From Neckera pumila (Eukaryota; Streptophyta; Bryopsida; Hypnales; Neckeraceae), in NCBI GenBank assembly GCA_963969595.1, contig OZ018409.1, positions 42,607,282-42,671,281 on the forward strand: DNA of 64,000 bases, given 5' to 3'. Below the pieces are notes generated by a model. The model was not told the DNA's origin. It saw only the letters and a list, made by a program, of their open reading frames with translations, and searched no databases. Both the position numbers and the translations under genes were made by a program. Below, piece by piece: positions 34,885 through 46,157 of this stretch. The stretch's first letter is position 1. Each line of letters starts with the position of its first letter.

Positions 34885-35856
34885 AAGAATAAAGAAGCAC
34901 CAAAATTAGGAGATTCTTAACCCTTGTGGCCTTTGAGAGTGGAGAGTAGTTGCAATTAGATTAAGTTGGCAAGAATGTCAATTAAAACCTTAAGTTGTGC
35001 GGATCCCAATTGTTAATTTCTACTAGTTGTAAATCCTTAATCAAATTTTTCCCTAGGAACGAATTTATTGTACTACTAGGTAGTTTTTAAGTAATTAATA
35101 ATTATCCTGTTTCTACAATAAAAACATGAGTTCCTACTAAGGGAATAGACCATAGAAATTTCATCTCCAAATCATTAAATTTGGAGACTCTTTACGTAGT
35201 AAAAACCCTAAACTTCAAAACGTGACAAATTAGTTTAAATTATTTTTAAATATAAAATGATTTTTGAAAATTTCTAAAAAATATGAGATATGATTAAACT
35301 CATAAGAAGACTCTCCATTAAAAATTTCAAGTTCATATGAGTCATACTTCTAAAGTTATTGCAAAATGAAGCTTCGGCATTGCGTTTGTGACAATGTTTT
35401 AGTACCAATCTTTCATGCAAGCACCCTTCCACCTGTCCTGCCTGTCCATTGTCAATCATTCCTTTGTTAAAGGTCATATTATATTTTAATTAATTATCAT
35501 AGTCATTTGTAATTACCGTAGTCATTTTATAGTTTTATTAATTATATTTGAACCTGTTTTCTACTAGTGAACAATTTCAAAATTTAGGGATTCATAATCA
35601 AATGTATCATAATTCCAAAAATATTTTTATTAAATCATTACTCCCCAATATTCTTCAAATAATAGATTGAAAGAATGTCAAGTAAAGAAATGTTTTTTAA
35701 ACTATATTTTTTTAAATATGTGACCTCCTAAAATGAGATCCATGCATTTGTTTTAAATTTTAAATTTTAAATAATTATATCACATGAGCTTTGTAAATTA
35801 TATTTACAAATTCATTGCAATCAACTTTATTCCAAAATGATCAATATATAGGGTGT
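34885..35856. other. AT-rich DNA, no gene seen
   Basis: No coherent coding frame or repeat boundary before the CACTA-type MITE. Confidence 0.5.
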
Positions 35857-35859
35857 GAT

Positions 35860-36082
35860 CACTACAAGAAAAAAGGTGTTTTTAAGTGAGTTCTTAAGTG
35901 TAGTCCTAGATATTAGATAATAAGTAATAACCTTTAAGAAGATCTTCAGTAAAAATTTACTAGAAATACATGTATTTCTAATAAACTTTTACTGTATATA
36001 TTTTTAAAGATCATTACTTATAATCTGATGTCTAAGACTACACTTAAAAACTCACTTAAAAACACCCCTTTTGCTTGTAGTG
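35860..36082. mobile_element. CACTA-type MITE, 223 bp, with 3-bp target duplication
   Basis: Begins CACTACAAGAAAAAAGGTG and ends CTTTTGCTTGTAGTG. The terminal repeats extend inward almost palindromically (TTTTTAAGTGAGTT and CTTAAGTGTAGTC on the left have inverse partners on the right). It is flanked on both sides by GAT (35857-35859 and 36083-36085), the 3-bp duplication expected for CACTA transposition. Non-coding. Confidence 0.85.
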
Positions 36083-36310
36083 GATTTACTCTTGAAAGAA
36101 TTTTAAAATTCAATTATTTTTTTAAATAGTGGTAATGTAAACTTTAAATTTAACCATACAAATGTAATCCATAATCTACAACTTCCGTTTACAAATTGAT
36201 ATTAAATTATTTGTAAAGATTGTTGTTTATGATACATCTTTATAAAACTTAAATTCATGAGATGAATTGAGGCCTATAGGATTAAAGGTTCATCCTATGG
36301 AGTACTATCT

Positions 36311-36510
36311 TAACCCCTAAAATACTAGGTTGCAACCGATCACCATGGAAATCATCCCTTTTGGTACCTTGTGAATCATTTGTTTCAAAAAACCCAAGAG
36401 GACTCATTGAAGGTCAAACTACTGTGCAAGACCCCCCCGCCCCCCTCCACACAAAATTCAAAGGATGAACATCTACACTTCTATCTTACAAAGATTATCT
36501 GCCATCCAAC
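36311..36510 (+). repeat. Dispersed repeat, family 2 (copy 1)
   Basis: Starts TTAACCCCTAAAATACTAGG and continues with ATCACCATGGAAATCATCCC, GGTACCTTGTGAATCATTTG and AAGGTCAAACTACTGTGCAAG. Related copies lie at 53122-53335 and 45718-45790. The first begins at a TTAA, suggesting another TTAA-targeting short element. Its right end was not found. Confidence 0.5.
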
Positions 36511-37225
36511 CTTTTTACATGGTTAAAATTGTTCAAGACAAAAGTTACACTCTAGCATTTTAAGCCATTTAGACAAATTGCATACAAACTATTTTCATTC
36601 TCTTCCTCATTGAGAAGCCACAGCTAAGTTCACTTAATTCATGTCTTTGCCCTCTTCAGTGGCTCATACACATTAACACAAGCTCACAAATACTTAGCAA
36701 GCAAAACATTCGGCAGTCTCATTGCTCGTAAGTGCTTTAAACATGCTGATCCTAACATCCAAAATTCATCTGATGACAGACAGTACGAACAGTCATCAAT
36801 GAAACCAGATTCAGTTCGAAATTGAACAGGCTACAACCTTTGTTCAAAATGGAGTAGAAACACCCCATGCTTTATACAACTAAGCTTAATGCACAATCTT
36901 TTACAGTAAAAGGGCTATCAACTTAATATACATATCAGTACACGTTTTCTGGGCTGCTTTCTTTCAAACAACTCTTACTTGGAATGAACATACTCTCAAA
37001 GCTTAGTTACTAAGCTCTGCATCCTATGTCTTCCACATCCTTCAAAATTGTCATGTGTGGAATTTAAAAATGTATCCCATACACTAACTCAGTCCTAGAA
37101 AACTTTACAACATACACTTTGAACACACTAAGTCATTAGTATTTTACATCATTTAACTCGACAGTGATTTTGATGGTTACGATCATCATCAAAAGTAGCA
37201 CAATAAACTTGGGATCTTTTGTGCT
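36511..37225. other. 3' flank of the HMA gene, no other gene seen
   Basis: Moderately AT-rich sequence downstream (in gene direction) of the HMA protein stop codon. It probably holds the 3' UTR. No poly(A) signal was chosen with confidence. Confidence 0.4.
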
Positions 37226-38521
37226 CTAGTAGTATCCAGTCGAGTGCAGCACATAATCATCTGTCGCATAGGGTCGGCCGTAAGAAGATGGACGATGTCT
37301 ACGATGGTGGGAGTCCCTGAAAGAAGCGGCCGTGGCATCCGCATACATTTGCGCATCGTAGGATGTTTCGTAAGGGCTTGAGCTCTTGTATTGGTACTCT
37401 GCTCCCCGGTAGTAGTACTCCCGATCATCATCGTATGATGATCCTGGTGCCACTAATCTCTGGCTCTGACTTAATGCAGAAGTTCTGTAATGTGGAGGAG
37501 CAGATTCTCTGTACGCAGGGATGTCGATGGGTTGCGACAGCTCCTGGCTATGGTGGTGGGAGGATATTGGACGGGGGAATCTGGTTCCAAGATAATGGGC
37601 ATCTTTGAAGTGCTTGCTGCCCCTCCAGAAGTGGGAGTTTTTCTTCATTCGCTTGATTCTCTTGAGCAGCCAGTTTGGGTCTCGACTGCTTGAAACCGTC
37701 ACTCGTTGGTTGTGAAGGTCACACACCACATTATAGACGCCTGCATTGTAGAACCAAGTATTTATTGATCAGAAGAATGCGTATGCATAGAAGCACATAA
37801 CATTATTAAGCAACGAAAAATCATGGCTAAAGGAAGAATATAATGAAATTATAAGACTCTTAAGCGTAAGCAAGAACAGACCAACAAGCTACACTTTCCA
37901 CCGAAGACACCCCCATCTGCGCGCATGGGTTTACACTGTTACAGGGCTTCACTCATGCATGGATCTAATAGCCCGTTTTTCAATATTCACCTACTTGGTC
38001 CCTATACTGTGAAGTTTGTTGTACAACTGACCTTCATCATTCTCAAGTTCTTCTTTCACTTTCTCCTCGCATTTTCCACAGCACAGAGGCACCATGAACT
38101 CAACAATCTGCAAGAATCGGTGCGCGCTTTGTTAGCATGTGTCCCGGTAGCATCACCGAATGCATTTTGCAACTGATTCTAATGGATTCATGGTAGCACT
38201 GTGACAAATTTGACATACTAAGAGAACAAATTTTTGGGTGTAACACAAAATCCAACATTCACTAGTTGAGGAGCTTACAGGAACGTTGAAGCTTGTGTTG
38301 GGTGCAATTCTGTGAGTGACTGAAGGAAGAGCGTTGTACACAACTGCATGACGATCTGCAGTCACAGAAGGCTGCTCTGGGAAGTAGCTCCCGGCCCTGG
38401 ACCTGCTTGTAGGCAGATCATTTTCAATGTGACTGGTAGTCCTGCGATCGTTGAACGATTTGATTTGTCGAACGCATCCACGTTGATCAAAATGCGATCG
38501 ATGCTCTTTGGGCATAGACAT
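37226..38521 (-). CDS. Heavy-metal-associated (HMA) domain protein, three coding exons
   Basis: Spliced as 38521-38279, 38107-38032 and 37740-37226 (GT-AG junctions CCT/GTAAGC and GAAG/GTCAGT, in phase) it encodes 277 aa. The HMA domain spans about residues 82-135: IVEFMVPLCCGKCEEKVKEE, with metal-binding Cys91 and Cys94 (LxCxxC form), then VYNVVCDLHNQRVTVSSS and LLKRIKRMKKNSHFW. Known family role: binding or shuttling Cu, Zn or Cd ions in the cytosol. The C-terminal 120 residues are rich in Tyr, Ser, His and Arg and probably disordered. The protein ends in TGYY, so there is no CaaX prenylation box. It is therefore HPP-like rather than a HIPP. The start is uncertain, because an in-frame upstream extension (RREPPWLLES) follows a possible acceptor at about 38560. 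Confidence 0.75.
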
Positions 38522-38711
38522 AGACTCTAGTAGCCATGGAGGCTCTCTACGTCCATAAAAAGTCTGTTCATAAACAGATCCACAGACAGTAAGAACATTA
38601 TTTAAACTTCTCTCACGCCAAAAAAAACAGTGAATCCTCTTCGTGCAAAGCTTAAGGTAAGTATGTACACACCCAATTTCAAGCAAAATAAGAAAACTGA
38701 CACTATGTTCC

Positions 38712-38866
38712 ACAGGAAGAACGGGGAGGCGTTACCCTCCCCGGTAATCTTTCCTAGGCTGTTTCTTCGCCCCCCCTTGACTTTCTTCAAACAGAAAGTC
38801 AGGGGGGGTGAAGAAACAGCCTAGGAAAGATTACCGGGGAGGGTAACGCCTCCCCGTTCTTCCTGT
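38712..38866. repeat. 155-nt near-perfect inverted repeat (hairpin) in the HMA gene leader
   Basis: Left arm 38712-38786 and right arm 38793-38866 pair around a 6-nt loop (TCAAAC). I count only one mismatch and one single-base bulge over about 75 bp. The arms are GC-rich (CGGGGAGGCGTTACCCTCCC). It lies between the first coding exon and the putative promoter of the HMA gene, so it is probably transcribed as 5' UTR or intron. It could be a foldback MITE or a small-RNA precursor. Confidence 0.9.
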
Positions 38867-39494
38867 GAATTCATAGTTACCATATAACATCCTACACTCA
38901 TTATTAGAATTTGAAGGATTATTGCAACGTTTTTCAACAAACATGCAGCAGTATTACGTACATGCCTAAGCAAATATGCAAAGTTTCTCAGCAAATATGT
39001 ACCAAATCGTTATTCAGTCTAGACGACACACTTAGTAGTAACTTTGAATGTCAACTATTGAATCCCGTTTTCGTGTTAGCAGACAAAACGTTGCTACAAA
39101 ACGTTGCTGAATCTGGGGTGTATTCTCGAGTATCCATAATCCTGCACTTAAGAAACTCAAAGTGGACAACAGCAGCAATACTTCAAAAGTGTCTCCTCGC
39201 GTACCTCAGACATGTTCTTCGACATGGTTGCTGCCAAGTGTTATCTCTTAACTGCCTCGCTGTTGGTTAGCAAGTATGACACTGGTCCAGTTTCACAAGT
39301 ACATAAATGAAACATCAAATTGAGGCTGAAAACGAAGCCTAACATATGTTCCCTCAACATGTAAGACCGAAGTGACGAACAGGACTGACAGGTCTGATCG
39401 ATCGACTGCAGTTGAGATCGAGAGCCAAGGACGAGTATCGAGATGCAGTTCAATCTGAAGTTCCTTACGCTAGAGGCCGGAATAGAGGAATGGG

Positions 39495-39535
39495 AGTGGA
39501 TTCTTGAGAGTGGAAATGATGGATTTATAAGAGGA
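39495..39535 (-). promoter_or_regulatory. Putative TATA box of the HMA gene
   Basis: CTTATAAATC on the minus strand (about 39522-39531), followed downstream by a pyrimidine-rich CCATTCCTCTATTCC stretch suited to a transcription start near 39495. The leader to the first supported coding exon would be about 1 kb and must contain at least one intron. Confidence 0.45.
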
Positions 39536-39737
39536 AGGACTGGATCGAGGCCCCGTTGTGGGAAATTCTAGTTGGAGGGTGAAGGACGTACTTACGTGGC
39601 CTGAAGCGTATTCATGAACGTGGAGTTGCTAGGCCGACCAAGACCGCCCCAGGGCTGTGAGTGGCGCCTCGAGGTCTGAAATCTCAAGTGGGTACGTCTT
39701 TTCCCACCAGGAAAATCTGCTTGCTCTTGGGGGACAG

Positions 39738-40140
39738 TACAAGGATTTGCATGGGTCCAAGCTAGCTTGCCTGGGCCCGATCGAGTTTTGTAGGTCCCTG
39801 GCTTGGACTGCGTTCGATCGACTCATGCCGAGCTCGTAGATCTTTTCAAGGATTTGCACGGGTCCAAGCTAGCTTGCCTGGGCCCGATCGAGTTTTGGTA
39901 GGTCCCTGGCTTGGACTGCGTTCGATCGACTCATGCCGAGCTCGTAGATCTTTTCAAGGATTTGCACGGGTCCAAGCTAGCTTGCCTGGGCCCGATCGAG
40001 TTTTGGTAGGTCCCTGGCTTGGACTGCGTTCGATCGACTCATGCCGAGCTTGTAGATCTTTTCAAGGATTTGCACGGGTCCAAGCTAGCTTGCCTGGGCC
40101 CGATCGAGTTTTGGTAGGTCCAAGCTCGTAGATCTTTTCC
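39738..40140. repeat. 108-bp tandem repeat, about 3.7 copies, upstream of the HMA gene
   Basis: GATCTTTTCAAGGATTTGCA recurs at 39839, 39947 and 40055, and the truncated last unit has GATC at 40129. Spacing is exactly 108 bp. Units are nearly identical and contain GGGTCCAAGCTAGCTTGCC and GTTCGATCGACTCATGCC. The first unit is one base short and slightly diverged. The period is a multiple of three, so reading frames cross it without biological meaning. Confidence 0.9.
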
Positions 40141-40429
40141 ACGTACCAAAGGTTTTCACCGCTCATCATCCATCTTGGTCCACCGGCCTGTTGCAAGGCA
40201 CTACTGTAGGAAACAGCCTGTAGGGCAAGAGACTCACGGGGTCACGGCTCCATGGTTGCCGTATGTGAGGAGGAAGCCTTAGTTTGCAGCACAGGTGTCC
40301 GCACAGACAGTCAAGACTTTGGATGTCACTGCTTGGGATGTGTGTGGAAGACGGAGATCTTCATTGGAGTGATAAGCTTAGAAGTTGTTTACATCCAAGG
40401 GCTGGAGGAAACATGCAAAATTATCATTC

Positions 40430-40880
40430 TCAAATGAAAATTGTTATTATTTTTGTTCACTCATCAAAAGTGTGTGAGTGCACATTCGGTGTATCCGAAG
40501 ATACGCTATCGTGTGATTATGTGATTGAACAAATTTTTTCCAATTATTTTCTTGTTGACAAGTGGAAGGAGGTTCTAACATTGAGACTTGCTTTTGAAAT
40601 AAACTCCTACAAAATATTGCCTAAAATATACAACCTCTATTCATGAGAGGCTAAGATTGGCAAATGAAAATTCATTTTTGTTCACTCACCCAAAAGTGTG
40701 AGTGCACATTCAGTTCATCCAAAGATATACGATTGTGTGATTCTGTGACTAGTCGAATTTCCATTGATTTTCTTGTTGACAAGTGGAAGGAGGTTCTAAC
40801 ATTGAGACTTGCTTGTAATGTGAACTCCTATAAAACATTGCTTAAAATATACAACTTCTATCTATTCATGAGAGGCTAGG
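40430..40880. repeat. Tandem duplication of a roughly 225-bp unit
   Basis: Two adjacent copies share GTGAGTGCACATTC, TTTTCTTGTTGACAAGTGG, AAGGAGGTTCTAACATTGAG and TTCATGAGAGGCTA. The second copy has a few substitutions and small indels. Confidence 0.85.
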
Positions 40881-40889
40881 GTTCATTGG

Positions 40890-42690
40890 TTTCAAAAAAT
40901 AATTAACTATGGGAAAGTGACCTCGTTATTACCCACTACAAGTTGAGTTTCGTGGAATGAATGTTGTAGCCAAAGGTCACCTTCAACACATATTTGCCGA
41001 ATAATTAATTCAAGTCTAAAAATAACTTTGTCCCCTTTCAAATATAATTTTAAAGAAAATCATTCAGCATTAAATGAAAAAAAAAAATTGGGCAACTATC
41101 TTAAGCACATATCTTCAAAAACTACTTATTTTGTACATATAGAGATGAGAAGACAAGCTCTTTATATAAGTAGGAGGTAAAATGATCATTTATATTGAGT
41201 TAAATCAAAAGCAAATATTGTGTTCAAAGTAGAATTTTGGACTTCATTTAAAGGCATAGTAGAATAGCAAACATTTTCAATAAACTTTGAACTCAATTGA
41301 TATGGAAAATCAGGATAACTTTCATCTATAAAAATCCATTTGAAATTTTGAGTGTGCAATCAATAATTATGGACAAAGTTTTGAGAGGGATTGCAAGAGT
41401 CATTCTTTTTGACGTTTTCAAACATCTTCTCTGAGATTTGTCTATAATTTTTTTGGGAGAGGCTCAAATCATAAATGGATTTCTTTTTATAAAACTTAGC
41501 TTGATTTCCTAACTTTTCATAGTTCAAATTTTTAAAAAGAAGATATTCAACCATGTTCAAAAGTGAGATCTAAAATTCTACTTTGAAAACAATTTTCATG
41601 CATTTTGTCAATGAGCAATCAATCTCTCATCTTCAAATTATCCCATGACCTTCTGAGGATTTGTAACAGACACTTGATTTCATTATAAAAACAACCTTAG
41701 TCTCTATCCTTCATTTTGACAATGACGTAATTCCTTCATTTCTCCATAAAAAATTCTCTTGATGGCAGATGGTCAAATGATGGATTGATATTTGACTTCT
41801 AAGTGGTCATAATTGTAATGAAGCAAAGTGTACAAATATCTTTTCTAATATTTTGATTTTCTTTGAGTTTAATTTTCTTTGGATTCAACAAAGTGGCTTA
41901 TTAATTTTTTAAACCTTTTCCTTCAATTTATTTACATATTTTTCAATGAAGGTGACATCAAACTAAGGTGTAAAAATTGTCCTCTTTTTAGATTTTCTAC
42001 ATTTATATTTTTGGACTTTTCCTTCTTAATTTGAAGTCTTTGTTTCTCCATAATAATCCAAACTTTCCAAAATTTATCATTAAAAACAGTGAAAGGAAAT
42101 TCTTTACATAAGATATGCAATCATAATATATAACTAAAGGTTACTTGATGACTGGTAAACCTAAATACACAATACTTTGAAAAATCATAATTTATTCATA
42201 TATTCTTCAAACAATTAATGCTAAAATATATTCACTTACCAATACAATCCAATACTATAGGCACGATTTATGCTAAATAGTAATAACAAAAATTGCACTA
42301 ATTCAAACTATTGAGTCAGTGTTTCATTCAAGTGCAAAAAATTGAAAATGCCATGAATTCAAATGATCAAACATAGAAACTTTGTTCATAAAAATCGTAA
42401 TGCACAAAGCAAAAAATAGCATTTGAAAAATGTAAAATCTATTTGTAGAAAGTCAAATACTACATTCATAAATTGAATATGTCCATAGAGTCATTCTTTT
42501 GCAAATACTCAGAATTTTGTCCACCTTTCTTTGCTTCTACAACAACTTAAATTCAAGTAGGTTTGCTAGCATAAAACTTCTTATACTCATCTACAATTAT
42601 AGAAACATAATCTTCTTACATGCAATTCCACAATTCTTGAAGATTGTTTGAGTTGGATATACATTCAATTGTTGTTTGAGGATAGCCATT
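40890..42690. other. AT-rich DNA, no gene seen
   Basis: Only short frames without recognisable motifs. Confidence 0.5.
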
Positions 42691-42697
42691 AGATGAT

Positions 42698-42970
42698 ATT
42701 TGGGGGTCTTGGAGGGCCGTTTCAGGCCTGTTCCCTGATCTGTCCAGATTCAGTGAACGCCAGTACGGGTGTGTCAAAAAATTTAAAAAAAAAAAAAAAA
42801 AATTTTTTACCAAAATATCATTTTAAGCAAAAAAAATTTTTTTTTTTTTTTTTCAAAAAATGACGTGGCAGTCGCTTGACCATGTCAGCCAACTGCTGCT
42901 GCTATGTTCCCACAGTCTGGGAATGTATCAGACAGTAGGGAAACTTGGAGCCCTCCAAGCCCCCCGAATT
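42698..42970. mobile_element. MITE with GGGGGTCTTGGAGGGC terminal repeats
   Basis: The left end ATTTGGGGGTCTTGGAGGGC (42698-42717) and the reverse complement of the right end, ATTCGGGGGGCTTGGAGGGC, match at 18 of 20 positions. The interior has a poly(A)/poly(T) stretch. Target duplication is unclear. Superfamily unknown. Confidence 0.6.
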
Positions 42971-42974
42971 TCAT

Positions 42975-43660
42975 GTGTGGGCCACACATATTCAATGAGA
43001 TTGAGGTCTGGTAATTGAGCAAACTACTCCATAAAAGAATATATTTTCTCTTGGAACATTCTTGAACAATTTTTGCTATGTGTAAAGGTGCTTAGACGCA
43101 CGCTCTTGTTGAAAAAAACCTTCATCAAGATCAATTCAAAGTCAAAATCTATTAAAGTGCTAGCAATTTCCCTTGCATCAACTCAAGGTAATCTATGGCA
43201 TTGAGTGTCCTCTCCATCTTATATGGATTACAATTCCACCTCTTGTTGTCACACAACTCTAAAGCATCAATGAACCTCCACCATATTTCACTGTTGTTTA
43301 ACAATGTGGATTGGAATGCTCTTATTAGCACTAACCTAAACAATTGACCCTTATTTCATCACTAAAACCACTCTCCTCAATTACTCACTTTCCTTTTTTT
43401 GTACGATTGAGCAAATTCTAACCTTGATTTCCAATTTTTGGTAGATAAAGTTGGTTTAGAAATCTTAATAAATGATCCTAAACTTGCTTCTTTGAGGGTT
43501 CTTCACTTTTTCAACAAAGAAATCAACTCCCAATACAATCTTCAATGTTCTTGTTGCCTCTACTATATTACCAATTATATTTACAATAACCAAATGTATT
43601 CCAAGCTACTTCTTCCAATATGTCAAAGCATGTGGATGCCTCGCTCTTGACATGGAAATG
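42975..43660 (-). pseudogene. Degenerate Tc1/mariner-type transposase
   Basis: Across several frames the minus strand retains Tc1-type wording: SDEIRVN (cf. the family SDES motif), TTVKYGGGSLMLWSC, ERTLNAIDYLEL and FAQLPDLNLIEYVW (cf. the family PDLNPIENLW region carrying the last acidic catalytic residue). Frameshifts and stops are frequent, so it is long dead. Terminal inverted repeats were not identified. Confidence 0.75.
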
Positions 43661-44134
43661 TTCTTACAATATCTCTTTTTAATCCTATTTATACTAGATT
43701 GTGACAAACCAAAAGCTCACGCTTCTCTACTACTCAAGTGCTTTATCAATAAAAAATTATATTCAATTTTGTCTCAAACTAGTTTTTCCAAAAAGTGTCT
43801 AACAACTTTCTACACACACTAAAAAGCCTTTATATCTTCAATTGAATATCACCCACCAAAAAAATTGATTCAAAAACAATCACAAAAAGTTATCAAATCA
43901 TTATCTCCTATAGTTTTCTTAGATTGAAGTGCTCAACCAATTGAATCAATGAAGATAGCCACACTTTTTTTGTTTTCTCTTGGACCTTCGAAAACGGGTT
44001 GAAATTAGGGATCCTTGGCATAATTCTATACTTTCACTTCATCACTTTTTGATTAAGAAATTACTAGAAATATAGACACGTTGCATTTCCAAAGTTCATA
44101 GTGAGGATTATAGACATGCATTAGTGAAAATTTC

Positions 44135-44445
44135 AGGCCTTTGGAGGGCTGCTCCACAATCCTTTGGGATACCCTGAAATTTACTTTTTTTTTGCTCAAA
44201 AATTTGTTTTTCTCCTATTTTTGCGCTGCAGCTTCTGTTGTGACAGGGACGCAGGAACCAAAATTCGCAAATAAAAAAATCAATAAAAAAATATTTAAAA
44301 GTAAATAAATAATAATTTTGTAAAATCTGATTGCTTCGAAGAGCAGTCAGCCACTCTGACTACTCATCGCAGCAATCAGCTGGAGTGACAGACCAAACTT
44401 TTTAATAGCTTGGTTTGTCACTCCGGAGCAACCCTCCGGAGGGCT
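44135..44445. mobile_element. MITE with GGAGGGCTGCTCC terminal repeats, 311 bp
   Basis: The left end AGGCCTTTGGAGGGCTGCTCC and the reverse complement of the right end, AGCCCTCCGGAGGGTTGCTCC, agree at 17 of 21 positions. Non-coding. Confidence 0.6.
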
Positions 44446-44864
44446 AATACTTCTTCTAATGAATATGGATTCAATAGTTTGAGTTTGTATATACTCAATT
44501 GCTATTAAAGTGATATATCTGAAATCACACCCTATCTGAAACCACCATCACTCTGTGTACACTTCCAAAATTAATATGTATCTATGTTGAAAAAATGATT
44601 TTAGAACATCTACCAAAAAAACTTTGACCCTTTATAACTTTTGTATATGGTATGATCCAAATGTAGCATTCTTTTGTGCCTTAGAACCTCCTTTCATTTG
44701 TCAACCAGAAAATATTAAAATTTGACTATCGATAGTCTTGTAGTAGTATATGCCATCAATATTAAAAGTTGGGCTTTTGGAGTCCCTATTTTTGTAGCAA
44801 TTATGGGTGCACTTCCCTTACTATTTGGTTCAAAATCACAAAATCTTTATCTTCAAGGGTTTAA

Positions 44865-45717
44865 CCTTTAAAGGTTCACGCATCCAAAAACTGGATGCGC
44901 CTTGGTTAACCTCGATTGTAACTTTCAAAATAACTATTTCTAGAATTTGATTTAAACCAAGAAAATGAAACTTGACAAGTTTTATTTCTACTCCATTTTC
45001 AAATTTGGAAAAGTGTCAAAAATTGAAAGAATTATTGCAATTGAAAGCTCCACGTGTTAGAATCCAAATAACACAGTATGGTGTGTTTTTCATTCATAAT
45101 TTCTTTAAAAAACAATTATTTATATTTAAATGATAGAATTATGTTTTTCATTCCATTCTTCATTTATGGTTAAAATTACGGATTATTCTAATATATATTA
45201 CAATTTATATAATTTGATATTCACCGAAAGCTTTAAAAAATCACAATAATTTGATTTTTCCATCAAAATGATTGAAAAATGCAACATAATTAGAAAATAC
45301 ATTTTTCCACTAGCAAAAAATTATCAAAATTTTATACATCTACTAAATAAAAGGATAAATTTGGTTTGATAATTGAATTTGACTTCAAGGTCTTAGTTTG
45401 TTGTTGTTTTGGGTGTAAAAAATAAAATAACCAATTGATAATTTTTCACACTAATTTCTATGCTACTTGTAACTCTAGAAAAAATTTGAAATTATTTGGA
45501 TTGTTTTTGCTATTTTTGCTTCTTTAAGGTCAATTTTTTCAACAAAAATGATAACAATTACAATTTTTCACGAAACAAATTGAAGTTTCTCACATTGATA
45601 TACAATTTAGAATCTCAAGTGATAAAAATATAAGATTTTTTTAACACACTTTAAACTGCTAAATTTAGCTCACAGAGGAAGTTTGACCATTTCACAATGG
45701 ATCAAGACGTTTAAGGG
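44865..45717. mobile_element. Possible TTAA-flanked element (copy G), 853 bp
   Basis: TTAA 44861-44864 is followed by CCTTTAAAGGTTC. The right end GGATCAAGACGTTTAAGGG abuts TTAA 45718-45721. The ends resemble the piggyBac-like family but the interior does not clearly match, so it may be a different subfamily. Confidence 0.4.
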
Positions 45718-45787
45718 TTAACCTTCTAAGGACAAGCTAGTCACCATGAAAATCATCCTTTTTGGTACAATATGAATCATCTATTTA

Positions 45788-45885
45788 ATCCTGTAACGCT
45801 GTTGTGCACACTAAGTGTCTAATGGATGACTTAGTATTCTCTGTCATGCATCGGACACTTGTTGTCCGTGGCAGCGTTACAGGAT
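45788..45885. mobile_element. 98-bp foldback element just upstream of MECR
   Basis: ATCCTGTAACGCTG at the left and its exact inverse CAGCGTTACAGGAT at the right, with further pairing inward (CACTAAGTGTCTAATGGATGAC against the inverse of GTCATGCATCGGACACTTG). It lies about 270 bp before the MECR start codon. Confidence 0.75.
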
Positions 45886-46157
45886 TCAGGGTTTTGCAAA
45901 ACGGTTGTACTGTATCAAATCCGACCTCATGCATGCACCAATTTGGCTTGGAGTTACCGATGGGAAGCTCGCATTGCATTGATCTGTTGCTTTCAGTCTA
46001 GGGTTGCGTATTTCTTACCAAATTTCTGACTTGGGACGGAGGAACCGAGAAGCCCCGCATAACATCGCTCTGTTCGTTGTTACAACATTTATACCAAAAT
46101 TTGCACCAATTTTGGTAAGAATCCGTCAACTGCGCAATTAGCTCTCGATCACTGGCG

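Noticed and set aside
37363..37693. Plus-strand frames opposite the HMA exon
   Set aside because: Shadows of the minus-strand coding exon, which has clear family motifs.
39874..40131. 85-codon frame with a repeating peptide
   Set aside because: It follows from the 108-bp tandem repeat being a multiple of three. No start context or homology.
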